Origin: Mesostigma viride
Taxonomy: Eukaryota > Streptophyta > Mesostigmatophyceae > Mesostigmatales > Mesostigmataceae
NCBI GenBank assembly: GCA_009746045.1
Contig: RPFO01000448.1
Location: 3,748,373 to 3,799,313, forward strand
Reading direction: 5' to 3'
Length of the DNA: 50,941 bases
The notes under the pieces were generated by a model. It was not told the DNA's origin and did not search any database. It worked only from the letters and a program-made list of their open reading frames with translations. Positions 31,733 through 42,598 of this stretch are shown in pieces. Positions within the stretch are counted from its first letter, which is position 1. Every line of letters begins with the position of its first letter. The translations under genes and the position numbers were made by a program.

Positions 31733-31880
31733 GTCAAGCCGACCGTCACTCTAGTAGGCGATCCAGTTTCGGTCAGCCGACAGGTGGCAAGTCCGTCTCA
31801 AAAGTTCGACCGAGTACCCGCCAGTCAAGCTCGATCGAGTCGCTAACGTCAAAATGTCGCGAGACGACTTTAAAGCCTAA
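31733..31880 (+). repeat. 170-bp dispersed repeat, copy 2
   Basis: Second copy of the 30545 repeat. The preceding GGCGAAAAGGACACCCGTCG segment (31680) is itself repeated at 32346. Confidence 0.75.
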
Positions 31881-32054
31881 TGCGAGATAGTTCGATCGTC
31901 GTAGGTTGGTATATGGGCAGCCGCCACGTGCAGGGGAATAACTTCAGGCGATCGAACCTGTCCGGCCGCTAACACAGTTTAGTCATTCCGACAGGTAGAA
32001 AGTCGAAAAAGGTGGAAAGTCGAACACGGCGAGAGCAACGGCGAAAAGACGAAA

Positions 32055-32245
32055 GTCGTCAAGCCGACCGTCACTCTAGTAGGCGACCCAGTTTCGATGA
32101 GTCGACAGGTGGCAAGTCGCAAAAGTTCGACCAACTACGCCCCAGTCAAGCTCGATCGACTCGCTAACGTCAAAATGTCGCGAGACGACTTTAAAGCCAT
32201 TAAAGATGCCCGCGAGTGAACGCCAATAGCGTCTCACTGAACAAA
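32055..32245 (+). repeat. 170-bp dispersed repeat, copy 3
   Basis: Third copy, most similar to copy 1 at its right end (GTGAACGCCAATAG(C/T)). Confidence 0.75.
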
Positions 32246-32384
32246 CGCCTTTCGTCCTCCGCTCAAGATACTCCGTCTTCGATCCAGACACGCACGGAAG
32301 CCTGTACGATCTCCAAATTCCGACGACTTGTGCCCAACGGTAAAAGGCGAAAAGGACACCCGTCGATCACGAGTTATCCACTGA

Positions 32385-32619
32385 CAGGCCCAGCCCCTTG
32401 GAGCTCTTCCATGCTCTCCTGGGACGCAACATGGTGTTTACTTGCATTCCTCACGGTGACCTTACGCGCGTCACTTGGCTCCCCTGGTCACACAATGCTC
32501 CTTTCTAAACCTTTCACCTATCACACTACCCTCAGAGGGTAACCAGCTGGTCGATACGTGGTACCTCTTCACCTAATGATATTCCTATTGGTTAATAAAA
32601 ATACCCATTTACCCGGAAA
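32385..32619 (+). mobile_element. 5'-truncated LINE 3' end with 13-bp target duplication
   Basis: AGTTATCCACTGA occurs at 32372-32384 and 32620-32632, bounding a 235-bp insert. The insert encodes the last residues of the LINE polyprotein found intact in frame at the end of the 36131-38193 copy: LELFHALLGRNMVF and LTRVTWLPWSHNAP then stop at 32506, against LQLFHDLLGRNQVF and ITQVQWLPWSNNAP there. It ends with the same AATAAAAATA(TA)CCCATTT 3' terminus. Confidence 0.85.
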
Positions 32620-32691
32620 AGTTATCCACTGAACTGAGTGTACGGAAAGTTACGGCGTACGGACCACAGGATGCCCGATGGTTTTTCATCA

Positions 32692-32892
32692 GGCGGAGCC
32701 AATTTTCGGAAGAACCGTCAGGTTCGCCAGAATTGGCGAAGCTTATAAGGCCGTACACGTGAGAAAACATAGGAATAGGGGATGAAAATCCGTCAATCCA
32801 TCCATACATACATCCATCCATACATACATCCACCGAATTTGTCCCGAATTTGCAAGCATAAGGGTGAGGTTCTTCCGAAAATTGGCTCCGCC
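32692..32892. repeat. GGAT-bearing TIR repeat, full copy
   Basis: A 201-bp element with perfect 25-bp terminal inverted repeats starting GGCGGAGCCAATTTTCGG. The microsatellite here is a degenerate CATCCATACATA tract. The flank to 32945 (reverse of TATCAAGTAACG...CTCTAC) is also shared with the copies at 372 and 516, so the true unit may be longer than the TIR pair. Confidence 0.8.
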
Positions 32893-32966
32893 GTAGAGTT
32901 TCAACGGGCAAGTTGCAAACACGCACGTTACTTGATATAGTTGATACTAGGCACATCCCCCCCAAG

Positions 32967-32990
32967 CTGACGCGGACGCGTCAGCTTTTC
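32967..32990. repeat. Inverted repeat AAGCTGACGCG/CGCGTCAGCTT
   Basis: Eleven-base perfect arms around GA, at the left edge of C-rich DNA. Confidence 0.7.
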
Positions 32991-33258
32991 CCCCACCGCC
33001 GATTCTCCGCACCCCGCACCCCCGCACCCCCCCACCCACACAGATTAACGGACCCCCCCACACCCCGGCAGCCCACCGCCGATTCTTCGAACAGCTCTCA
33101 GTTCCGGGCACCCCACGACCCATTTTCGTCTCCAGTTCATTCGATTCGTCGTTACTCCTTTCCCCTCCCCAAACCCTTCTTCCCTTCATTTGCAGCAACT
33201 CGCTCCCTTCATTTGCGGCAATACGATTCAGTCCAGTCTCTCTTTGTGCCCCTACGTG

Positions 33259-33437
33259 GCATTTTCGCTCAGTATTCCTTACTTCTCAGAGGCCGCTCCC
33301 CCCCCCCGCGCCACTTCCCCTGCGTTTTGCCACCGGAACTACCCGCGCCCAAGCATTTTCGCTTAGTATTCCTTACTTCTCAGAGGCCGCTCCCCCCCCC
33401 CGCGCCACTTCCCCTGCGTTTTGCCACCGGAACTCCA
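33259..33437 (+). repeat. 94-bp tandem duplication
   Basis: GCATTTTCGCT(C/T)AGTATTCC through a C-run to TTGCCACCGGAACT occurs twice with a 94-bp period. The surrounding 32.9-33.46 kb is pyrimidine-rich with an open but unsupported proline/serine-rich frame. Confidence 0.75.
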
Positions 33438-34218
33438 AGCAGAGAGTTGTTTTTTAATACTTAAGGATAGAACCCGGGACTCTAACTGGCTCCCAACTGA
33501 ACAAACCATCCAGGGTTCTTCATAATGCAAATACGGCAAAAACTGACCCCTAATAACAAACTACTACAGTCATTCCCGCGTTAAGTTGCGTTTCTTAAGG
33601 TTGCGTTCCCGCGTTAAGTTGCGGCGCCGAAGTTTGGGGGGCGACCGCAACTTAAGCATGGAGGCCATCGCAACTTAACGCGGTAATGACTCGATTCGTT
33701 GGTGTCAGGCCATTTTTGGCCGCACAAGAGGTCATTTTTTGCCAAGTCCGGACCCGCTATACGTGATTTTAGGCGGCAAAATACGCAAGCCCCACCGACT
33801 GGCGCGCAAATTTCCCCGCCTGCTGGCTTAGAGTGAAAAGCGCGAATGCAACCTTACAAACTCAGTTTTGCAGCCTGCGGGCTGCGGTACATAAGAATCC
33901 ACGACCACTTGCAGGGTCTGTAATTGAGACATCTTGCCAAATGGAAATTAACACCATCATGCCGAATGCACGGCACCACAGAAGGGCAAAGACAAGGTCG
34001 TTGAGGCCACAGGCAGTCTCCGTCGCTGCCGGCATGTGGCCTCCATAATAACAGCAGTGCTGTTTTATTCTTTACATGCAGGCCATTGACAGTAAATGAA
34101 GCTTCCCTCACCGGCAACTGTTCAGTCCCATGTCTTGTCACAGTCCGAAACGTGAAGCCGGCTGGCAACTAAGTAACCCGCCAAAAAGAGAGCCGAAGAC
34201 CGGTCAGAGGGTCATTAA

Positions 34219-35936
34219 CTCGTCGTCTGTCCCTGGTCCTCTACGGAGGACTGAGTTGAACTCAGTCCTCTCTAGAGGACCGAGTTTTTGGGTTTCGTAG
34301 AAAATTCGCCCCGGTCAGAATGTTTGACAAAAAAATTCTCTCAAAATTTATTCAAATACTACGTGAAAAGATCTTTCTTGGACATATTTTTGGGATTTTT
34401 TTGGATTTGGTATGCGCGGCTAACTGTACGGTCAAAGTACAGGTGGTAAGGGTACTTTTCCACGTGAAACGCGAGTTCCGGAAATGCACGACCTAGCCAT
34501 GGCGGCTCGCGCCCATGCATGCAGTTTACGTTTGCGGACGAGTTAGCCGTCCAAACTCAGTAAATAGATTTAAAATGCCCTAAAGATGATATAAATCAAT
34601 TTTTAGCTCGCGGGGATGCGATTTACCCAGTGTCGGCACTGTTCTTGCTGGAAAAAACTGCGATAAGGCAGGTCGACGGAATTGATTACTGCGCTTGCTT
34701 TCCGGCGCAATTTCAATGGCTGATAGGTTTCTTTCTACATGTTAACATGAGTTGCATTAGAATATATTGAGTGACAGTATAGATTTGATGATCTCGACCA
34801 TTCTGTCACGTCATGGTCTATGTGCCGCAAAGTGCCACTTTTGCGGGCACCGCCTGGGCCAAGGTAACGCCAGCCGTGCCAGGTAAAGCCGGATAATCGT
34901 TGCCTCTTCGTTCCTTGATGTTCTTACATGAGTTTAAGCTTGCGAGGCGTTGTCAGGTTCAAGTCTTGATGCTCTTTCTTGACCGTTGCCTGCCCCTCTC
35001 TAAAACCCCCTTTTCAGATGATGTTAGCAGGCATTTGCCTTAACCCAGTGTAGTTGTGCAGGGTTTTAGGAGCTGTGCAGGTTTAAACACCTTCATAGAT
35101 GTTAGTTATTCTTTTGCTACGTTCATACTGCATGATTGTGTGGCCACGGGCTGCGTCAAGGGTGCATTCAAGCTTTTACGGGTGAGTGAAAAGTCTTGGT
35201 GACAAACCACTGCCATCATGTGCCAGCAACTATGTTGGCCACATCATGGCAAGGCAAAACAGTTATAGCCATATCTATTGTTGTTTGAAACAATGGAAAT
35301 ATGCTTAACCTACCCATTATATTGGTGGTTGACACTTATAACATAACCCTTTGTTGGTAGGTATCCAAGCCCATTCCCTACATGCATGCATAGGCTCTCA
35401 CTACATGATAAGGTATGATATACCTGAAGTATGATGATGCAAGTGTGTTGTCCTGTAATGCTTGAAGGGAAATGAGTTGATTGGGATGGTTGGTGGCCAC
35501 GGTGATGTAGTATGACCGCACTTACATGCTAGCAAAGTTAGCAAAAGCCCCATTCCTCTCCTGAGGACTGAGAGTTTTTTAATTGTTTCAGGCAGTTGCA
35601 GTGGCCAAATGGAGCCCAGTTTTTTGCCACGCTTCAAGAACTATGTTGTTTACATGCCTATATTTTTTCTTCATGCACCAGGATTTGATTAAATTTTTCC
35701 CACTCGTTCTTATCCCGAAAAATGCAAATTCGCGAGGGGCGCCCAACGTCCGTGTAATTTTCAGGTGTTCGGGTCAAGTTTTCACATATGCAGTATTTTT
35801 GCCAACAAAATGATATCTAGTACACCCCAGATCCACATCAAAACATTTGGGATGGACCCCCCACCTAGTCGCTACACGCGGTTGAAAATTGTCAACTCAG
35901 TCCTCCTGTGAGGACTGAGTTGGGACAGACGACGAG
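34219..35936. mobile_element. TTAA-flanked TIR element with hairpin ends
   Basis: TTAA lies at 34215-34218 and 35937-35940. Inside, CTCGTCGTCTGTCCC is inverted at the right end, a 15-base TIR. Each end then carries a long palindrome built from GAGGACTGAGTT: 34246-34270 with 12-base arms and 35893-35922 with 13-base arms. A TTAA duplication is typical of piggyBac and Kolobok elements. No transposase ORF is present in the 1.7 kb, so this is a non-autonomous copy. Confidence 0.75.
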
Positions 35937-36130
35937 TTAAAACACACCGATAAATTTGTGGTATAAAATGCAGGCACTGCAGTGCGTGGCTGCCCACGGC
36001 GTGTTTTGCAGCCCGCCTTTGTCCAAAATACTAAGTAAGTAAGTAAGTAAGTACTTGCGTGTCATGCGCAAAGGCATGCCACGGAGTACTATGCTAATCT
36101 CATTAGAAAAATAATTACACAAAAGTTTAG

Positions 36131-38193
36131 CGTGGGCAAGCTTGCAGGCGTTCTCCTTACCGCAGGGCGCTGGGGGGCCGTCCACCGCATGAGCCTACGA
36201 GGGCGAACCCTGATCGTCAACCAACTGTTGTTCTCTAAGGTCTTGTATTATTGCCAAGCACACCCACCCAATGATGCCACCACACAGCTCATCCAACGCC
36301 TTGGCAGCAATTTTGTCTGGAAACAGAAAGGCTTAATCTCCCACACGGTCCACGGATGGATCAACAGAGAGATGTCCTTCATGTCATGGGTGCACGGGGG
36401 CCTCGGGCTCCACAACATACAATGGCGTCTGTGGTCGCTGTATGCTAAACAAGTGATATCCGTTTTTATGGGAGTTAACACACACCCTGGCTGCATGCTT
36501 GCACGTGAAACGCTAGCCTCTCTTTCCACCCATGCTAGTGGCACCTCGTGGCAACTGGGGGCGGGCATACTGGGCAGCACCCTTATTTCGTACAAAGGAC
36601 TCCCATGGTACTGGCAGCGCATATGGACAGGTTACAATAAGCTCAAGCCGGGTCGCCTAGTCTTTCCTACTACTCGAGAGGAGGTGGCACGGCAGCCACT
36701 CTTTTTTAATGACTTAATCACAGACGCTACTAACAAGCCCCTCGGCACTCTCCACGGACACAACCCGTATGATGGCTTTCTGCGCGCGTCACCGCCGATT
36801 GTCAGGGTGCTGGACCTCTACCTGGGGCACGGCGCTACGTATCGACGGCTCAGCTACGACGAGGTCAGCACTTGGGTCTCCCACATGCCCTCCCTGCAAG
36901 CGTGGCAAACTCTTATAAGTGCGATACCAGCTGCGTGGCATGCATTGATGACTGCCCCACGCAAGCCAATTATAACCGGCGACTGGGTTAGCTTCTACGC
37001 CGACGGAGTCACGCCTGCGTGCAAGGGTTTAGTGGTGACGGTTCTGCCACATGAGGGGCTCCAACTACAACTGCTGGAAGCTATTTCTGGCCACAATGGG
37101 TGTCTGTATCAACTGTCCACCTTATATGCGTACACGCCAGCTTCCCAGTGTCACCGCATACGCGTAGTCCCATGGTCTGTGCCAAGATCTTGCATGATCC
37201 AGCCGGACCCATTATCCCCGGTTGAGAGCATTACATGGCTACACGTGGGCAACACACGGCTCGATCTACTACATCTGGACCCGGTTGAATTTGGATGGGT
37301 CTTAACCAAGGGGGACATCAGAACAATGTATCTTTGAGTACACCGCAGATTGGGGTTATGATATCTTGTTGCATACGTACCATCAGCCCCATCCGGGCCG
37401 AGCCCGCTGGGGAATACATTGGCCGGGCTACACTTGGGTTAAGATGATTACCCTGGCGGTAGACCACCCTCTCGTGGACCGCAGGGCCACTGATGTACAA
37501 CATCTTTTGATGCATAGGGCGATAGGGGTCTGCGCTACGCTCCATGAGCGTTTTGGTCATGATGCATCATGCCTGTGCACGCACCCTAGTGAAACCATTG
37601 AGCACAGGTTTCTTTACTGTAATCTCCCTGGGGTTTGGACGTGGCATCTGGGCCGCATGGACGGCATCGCCACCCACTCTCCCAATTAGCGTGCGTACCA
37701 TCATTTTCGGTATTGCTGGCACACCAGGGACCGAGCTTTCAGTTTCCCAAGCAGAATGGATATGGCTACGCACTACTATGCTATACGCGATCTGGACCAT
37801 ACGCAACGAGACAGTCTTTAAGGTCCGCGAGGAATATACCCGCGGCGGCGTAGTCCGGCGCTTTATATACCTATGGAATGCGGCTATGCGCCGCTACTGG
37901 CTGTTAGCTCAGGAACAACACAGGGTGTGGGACCCAGGGCCCAACGACAAGCCCAGCCCGCTCCAGCTTTTTCATGATCTACTGGGCCGTAATCAGGTAT
38001 TCACCAGTATGCCTCATGGCGACATTACTCAGGTCCAATGGCTTCCCTGGTCTAATAACGCGCCCTATTAGCCTTTCACCTGTCACCGCCACACGTGTGT
38101 GTGCCCACCTTCATTAGGATTCGCTGATACTCATTTCCCCTCTCACCTCTTTGGTCCATAATTGGCTAATAAAAATATACCCATTTCCCCGAA
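36131..38193 (+). pseudogene. 5'-truncated LINE (C-terminal reverse transcriptase part and zinc-knuckle region), frameshifted
   Basis: The 18-bp target duplication AATTACACAAAAGTTTAG flanks it (36113-36130 and 38194-38211). The first frame (to 37337) begins inside the RT thumb with SLRGRTLIVNQLLFSKVLYY and SWVHGGLGLHNI, as in LINE ORF2 C-terminal halves. A second frame (37366-37689) holds the Cys/His knuckle (CLCTHPSETIEHRFLYC). A third frame (from about 37690 to the stop at 38071) holds IWTIRNETVFKVREEY and the terminus. Two frameshifts or stops and the truncation make it dead. The 3' end is AATAAAAATATACCCATTTC without a long poly(A). Confidence 0.85.
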
Positions 38194-38441
38194 AATTACA
38201 CAAAAGTTTAGACAAAAGTATCGTCTGCATCCCAAAATACTATCTGGCCTGGAAAATGGACTTTGGCCGGCTTTGACGCTGCAGATGGATCGGGCTTGAC
38301 GAGAGCTGTCGAATGCCGTATAGAAGTCCGTCAGAGGAGGTGGTGGGCTGCTAGCCTAATTCTACCGTTAAGTTGCGTTCCCGCGTTAAGTTGCGGCGCC
38401 AAATTTTAGGGGTCGATCGCAACTTAACGCGGGAATGACTG

Positions 38442-40204
38442 TAATGCGGACGGTGTACGCTCATGTACGATTTCGGGGGGGGATGTCCCCCCTCCTCGCG
38501 TGATAACATCCAGCCCGTTGCCACAACCATGATGACGAATTGACGATCCCTCGAAAGGGATTCACAAAGCTTCACCTCTGCACCCAAGATTCGCCACAAC
38601 TCGGAGATCACGTGCTGTCATCAGAAATGATCTGCTCCAAGATTCAAAGAGCAAGATGATCCAAATTTCACTTTTTCCAGGTAAAAAGGTGTACGTTTAT
38701 TCCAAATATAGCCAGTAGTTAATCCCTGCTAAGCCTAGGGTATCAAGATGTCAGTGGCTAAAATTTCACTTTTTAATTAAGGACGGGTCGTTGCAGAAAT
38801 GAACGGCTCAACGCCGTTTCGAGACCTGCGGCCTTTAGAAAAGGAAGTACAGTTACATTCCAGAATCCCGGTGATTGTGGCTGCGCTTTGCCGTATCGAC
38901 ATCTAGTTTTGCGGTGCAGAATATCGTAACCAGACCACGGTTGTTTGGGCACGCTTTTGGGATAAAGCAGAGCAGCCGGAAGCTGGAAAACGGCTGTTGA
39001 GACGCGCATTGGCCGTACATCGACTAGGCGGCAGCTCCATAAAGCATTACCAACCGCGTTCGTGGCTTCCGTGGCAACATGGAGTTCCCAAGTTTTCAGT
39101 CCACTGGTCCGTTTATTCATGCCAGCGTCATCCACTAACAACGCTGGCGGTGTATGACCAGCACACATCATCACACGTCAGGCGGTCAATAATCTGCCGT
39201 CCCAAACTTCAGATCTCAGAGTAAATAATCTGAACCTGAATCCCGAACTCGTAGCAGATTGCTGTCATCTCAGAATATACACTAGTACGGTCCGACGGGT
39301 TTGAGAGTTAAATAACGACATGCAACAACACGCACATGTCATTGCGCAGTCATTGCCGCTTCCTCATTGGTGGTACGATGTTTGTTCTCAGATTCTCCGG
39401 CGCTGGGTTCTGCCGGCATTGCTGATGTGGAAAAGCACTGTCTGCGGAACCCGCGTTCTACCAAATGCGCAAGCTGAGCACGGACCCAAAAATCCGTTGG
39501 GCGCGCGCGGCTATGGTGTAGTAGGTGCTACGCCTTTCTTCAAAGGGAGCAAGGCTCATTACGTACCTGCTTGGTTGAATTGGGAAAATATTTATAAATT
39601 ATTGAGTATTTAGTTGATGCTGGTTTTGACAGGATTTTTCTGTCATTTTTCGTGAATCGCAACAGGCCTATGCGCGCCCCACAGGATAAGGCAGTTTTAA
39701 CGTTAGCCATCATAAGTTAAAACACTTCGAACCGGAAAACCTGAAAACATGGATTTCAGATGGATCCCGCATGGATTAATTAGGCTGGATTGTAATGCCG
39801 GCACCACATTGCTATCTGATCAGGTACGACCCACGTGAATGCGTCGTTGTTCGTACGTTCGTGCATAGTGCCCTGCCCTAAGTTTTGCGGCTGCATCTCG
39901 CAGATTTTCCGCTTTGTCCGTTTCTCATGAACCGCCTCTGTTTACCAGCACAGCTCCCTTAAATCTCCTTGTCTTCAATTACGCCTGATTTCCTCGCCAA
40001 CCGGGCCGCCAGCTTTGCCCATTTTGTGGGTTCATTGGCGCACGAATTGTTACCTGCGGCCGCTGTCTGTTTTGTATGGTGCGTATTAGCTACAACCTTT
40101 TTTATCACATTACCTTCTACATCCTTCTGGGTTTGCGTTTTAGGGTTCTTAAACGTGGTTTGCGTCCTATTGCCGCGTCTTACCTTCCATGCCAATGCCA
40201 ACAG
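38442..40204. other. Unassigned 1.8 kb upstream of the CDK-inhibitor gene
   Basis: I recognise no domain on either strand. Frames at 38773-39174 (minus), 39320-39613 (plus) and 39959-40339 (minus) are open, but none has a family match I can see. Part of it should contain the promoter and missing 5' exon or exons of the following gene. Confidence 0.35.
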
Positions 40205-41520
40205 GCTGTGTCCGAAGAATCGTTGGTAACCCCTCCATGCACACCCTTGAAGGAAGTAATAACCCAAATGGAACAAGCCGAGCGAGATGCTGAGACCTGC
40301 ATATCGTGGTCGCCCGTGGGAGCGGAAAGCCCGTGCCACAGGAACCTATTTGACGCCTTGGCATCTTGCGACGTGGATAGCCCGCCCGCGGTTCCCACGC
40401 CGATCCACACGGAGCGGCGACGGATGCGCACCGAGGACTCACAGGTGCGTGACCAAGTGTTCCTGGCACGATAAACAATTGCGTTGTGGAACTGCTGTGC
40501 ACATTCCCACCCTGAACTGGATTCCGTGAGCCGTCTGGGGGGTGTCATCCTTCAACTTACCATCCTGCGATGCCGTCTCAAACTGGACCCATTGTTGTCC
40601 TGCAGGGATGGTCGTCTGGTTACTGCCCACCCAGCAACCTTCATGCCACCAGCTGCCTGCCGATGAGGCTCTCGTTCAATGTCCCCCTCCCGGTGGAATC
40701 TCGTGAGACCAGTGCAAGTGCCCCCAGCAGTGACTTGTCCGAGTTGAACAAGAAGACCTCGCCGTTCAAGCGTGCCAAGTCGGGGCCCGCACGCCGCGAG
40801 GTGGACGCCTTTTTGAGCCAGATCAAGAAGATCCAGCGAGCATCGCTCGACGAGACGTCCAAAAGGTGAGAGCATCACCGATTCTGCTGCTGCTCGCTTG
40901 GCTGTTTATTTTCCCCTGAATCCGGGCCTGGCAACTAAATTAAATTTAAATTGGAACATATCTTCGTTGGGGGTACATGTAGCACATATCCCTGAGAAGG
41001 GGCATATGGCTTTTGATACATTCTGGGCTACTTCCTGCAAGGGTAGGGTGTAAACTACACCTGCTCTGGGTGCACGAAGTGCACCTGCACCACCATGGTG
41101 TATAATACCTAAAAGAAGGCCTGCATGACATGGGGTGGAAGATGATTATGGCCAGGCAATTTCTAGGGCATGGTGTCCCAGCAGAGAGCAATTCTCTGCA
41201 TGGGCAAAGCGTTACTAAATGGGCCTGGCAATGCCGCGCTGATATCCTGCCATGTATCGTGCCTGCATCTTGCTACGCCGTTGTGTATGTGGGCCTATAA
41301 ATAGTGATGATCTGAAATGTGGTATACTACCTGGCTGTGCAATCTTGTATTTCTGCAATCAGACTGGCCGCTCGCTCTGCTGACCCATGTCACTACGGCT
41401 TGGCCGGCTCGTTTCGCTGGTCCTTGCGTGCCGCGGCCGTGCAGGTGGAACTTTGACTTTGAGTCCGAAGCACCGTGTCAGGGCCGGTGGGAGTGGCAGC
41501 ATAAGGCGAACAGCGACTAG
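40205..41520 (+). CDS. Cyclin-dependent kinase inhibitor, KRP/Kip (CDI domain) family, spliced
   Basis: Three exons join in phase: 40205-40444 (after CCAACAG, ending CAG before GTGCGT), 40606-40865 (after TCCTGCAG, ending AAAAG before GTGAGA) and 41445-41520 (after GTGCAG, stop TAG). The last exon gives WNFDFESEAPCQGRWEW, the hallmark CDI motif (KYNFD...PLxGRYEW in plant KRPs, KWNFDF...GKYEW in p27). Just before it, REVDAFLSQIKKIQRASLDE matches the EIEEFF helix region of KRPs. The first visible exon has TPPCTPLKEV and SPVGAESP, possible CDK sites, and CHRNLFDAL, like the cyclin-binding RxLF of p27. The protein should bind cyclin-CDK complexes in the nucleus and restrain the cell cycle. The 5' end is not seen; ATG at 40076 is an alternative unspliced start. 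Confidence 0.8.
40935..41220 (-). mobile_element. Truncated LINE-type 3' end in the last CDK-inhibitor intron
   Basis: GGGCCTGGCAA at 40924-40934 and 41221-41231 is an 11-bp target duplication. Read on the minus strand the 286-bp insert matches the 3' region of the tandem units at 44.2-44.57 and 46.2-46.58 kb: GCAGGAAGTAG, TGCCCCTTCTCAGGG and TGTGCTACAT(G/A)TAC. It ends in an AATTTAAATTTAATTT tail. It lies antisense in the intron 40866-41444. Confidence 0.85.
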
Positions 41521-42598
41521 TAATCTACCCGGTGTGCAGGGTGGGAACTGAAACTAGTCCCCACCAAGATGACTCCGAGATGGTGTCATCGTTCAATTTT
41601 GTTAACGCCTGGAGATGGTGGCAGGAGCTGATATCTAAAGGCGACTTGTTTATGGATTTTTCAGGCGTATGTAGCTTATGTTATTGCTACAGGCTGGGCT
41701 ACCCACCATCTAGCTTGTGAATACATTGAGGCATTCGCTGTTGGGGGGTGAGCCAAGAGGCCCTGCCATTCCTATGTACTAAAGGCCCCGAGCCATTCCT
41801 ATGTACTAAACTTAGGCCAGGAAACTATCTATATGCAGTGTCCCAAATACTATGGGTTCATGGCAGATGCTGTCTTACCTCTGGGTGACAGCTGTCAAAC
41901 TGGAATCGGGGTTAATATTAGTTGTCTCACTTAATACTTTGTGACTCCCCAACGGTAGCACTTGTTTAATTGATTCATTAATGAAACTTGAACTGTTTTT
42001 CCTTATTAACCCGTGTTTTTTTACAACGCGATACATCGCGTTGTAGGGTTAGAACGCGATGTATCGCGTTGTAATCTGACTGCCACACCTATTAACCCGT
42101 GTTTTTTTACAACGCGATGTATCGCGTTGTAATCTGACACGTGGCAGGCACAGTAGATACGAGATTTTCGGTCTGAAACTCGGTGGACGGCCTCCTTACA
42201 TCCCGTAGAACTCAAGAAAAAATCCTGGTATTTTTTGGATTTTTTTTGTGACAGCTGCAAACAAATATGTACCACTGAAATCAGGCATTTTCGCGGGACG
42301 AAGGTGAAGACGACGGCGATGGCGGCAGGTAGACCTCGCCAGTTTTCGCGCGAATTTCAGTGGCTGTTGGGTGGCACGACCATGATGATGCGTTCAAAGG
42401 TTGATAATGAGGTTTCTACGGGTTTGTTGAGGTACTGGGGCAAAGGAAACGTAGATTTTTCCAGTTTCTCACCCAACTTTCATGCGGAAACCCTGGAAAC
42501 CGGCATACATATTATTACGGCAGGACTCGGGTCTGCTGCGGCACCATGCTTGGTATTTCCATGGTTTTTCGACTTATTAACACATGTTTATTCATTCC
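41521..42598. other. Spacer with repeated short palindromes
   Basis: No gene is supported. GCCATTCCTATGTACTAAA is duplicated at 41766 and 41792. GACTCCCCAACGG with a TTAA-type tail (41941-41975) looks like another LINE 3' end. Palindromic motifs lie at 42023-42130 (next entry). The frame at 42235-42651 has no domain. Confidence 0.45.
42023..42130. repeat. Three copies of an AACGCGAT-ATCGCGTT palindrome
   Basis: Arms ACAACGCGAT and ATCGCGTTGT around a 2-base centre at 42023-42044 and 42109-42130, and a slightly shorter copy at 42053-42070. The first and third are preceded by the same ATTAACCCGTGTTTTTTTAC. The second and third are followed by GTAATCTGAC. Confidence 0.8.

Larger units (their letters stand above)
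33567..38441. mobile_element. Second TA-flanked TIR element, split by two later insertions
   Basis: The left end at 33567 starts CAGTCATTCCCGCG and the right end at 38418-38441 is its 24-base inverse. TA flanks both (33565-33566 and 38442-38443). The terminal CAGTCATTC and the internal TTAAGTTG motif with its own inverted copies mirror the 967-21960 element, so the two belong to one group. Subtracting the TTAA element and the LINE leaves about 1.07 kb. A minus-strand segment (about 34090) reads TVNGLHV, matching the first residues of the HIRAN-like ORF in the other element, but the similarity is too short to rely on. An alternative is that 33567-33691 is a separate 125-bp MITE, since an imperfect inverse end lies at 33668. 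Confidence 0.65.

Noticed and set aside
33832-34168. HIRAN domain in the second TA element
   Set aside because: Only about seven residues (TVNGLHV) match and the rest of the frame does not, so no feature is claimed.
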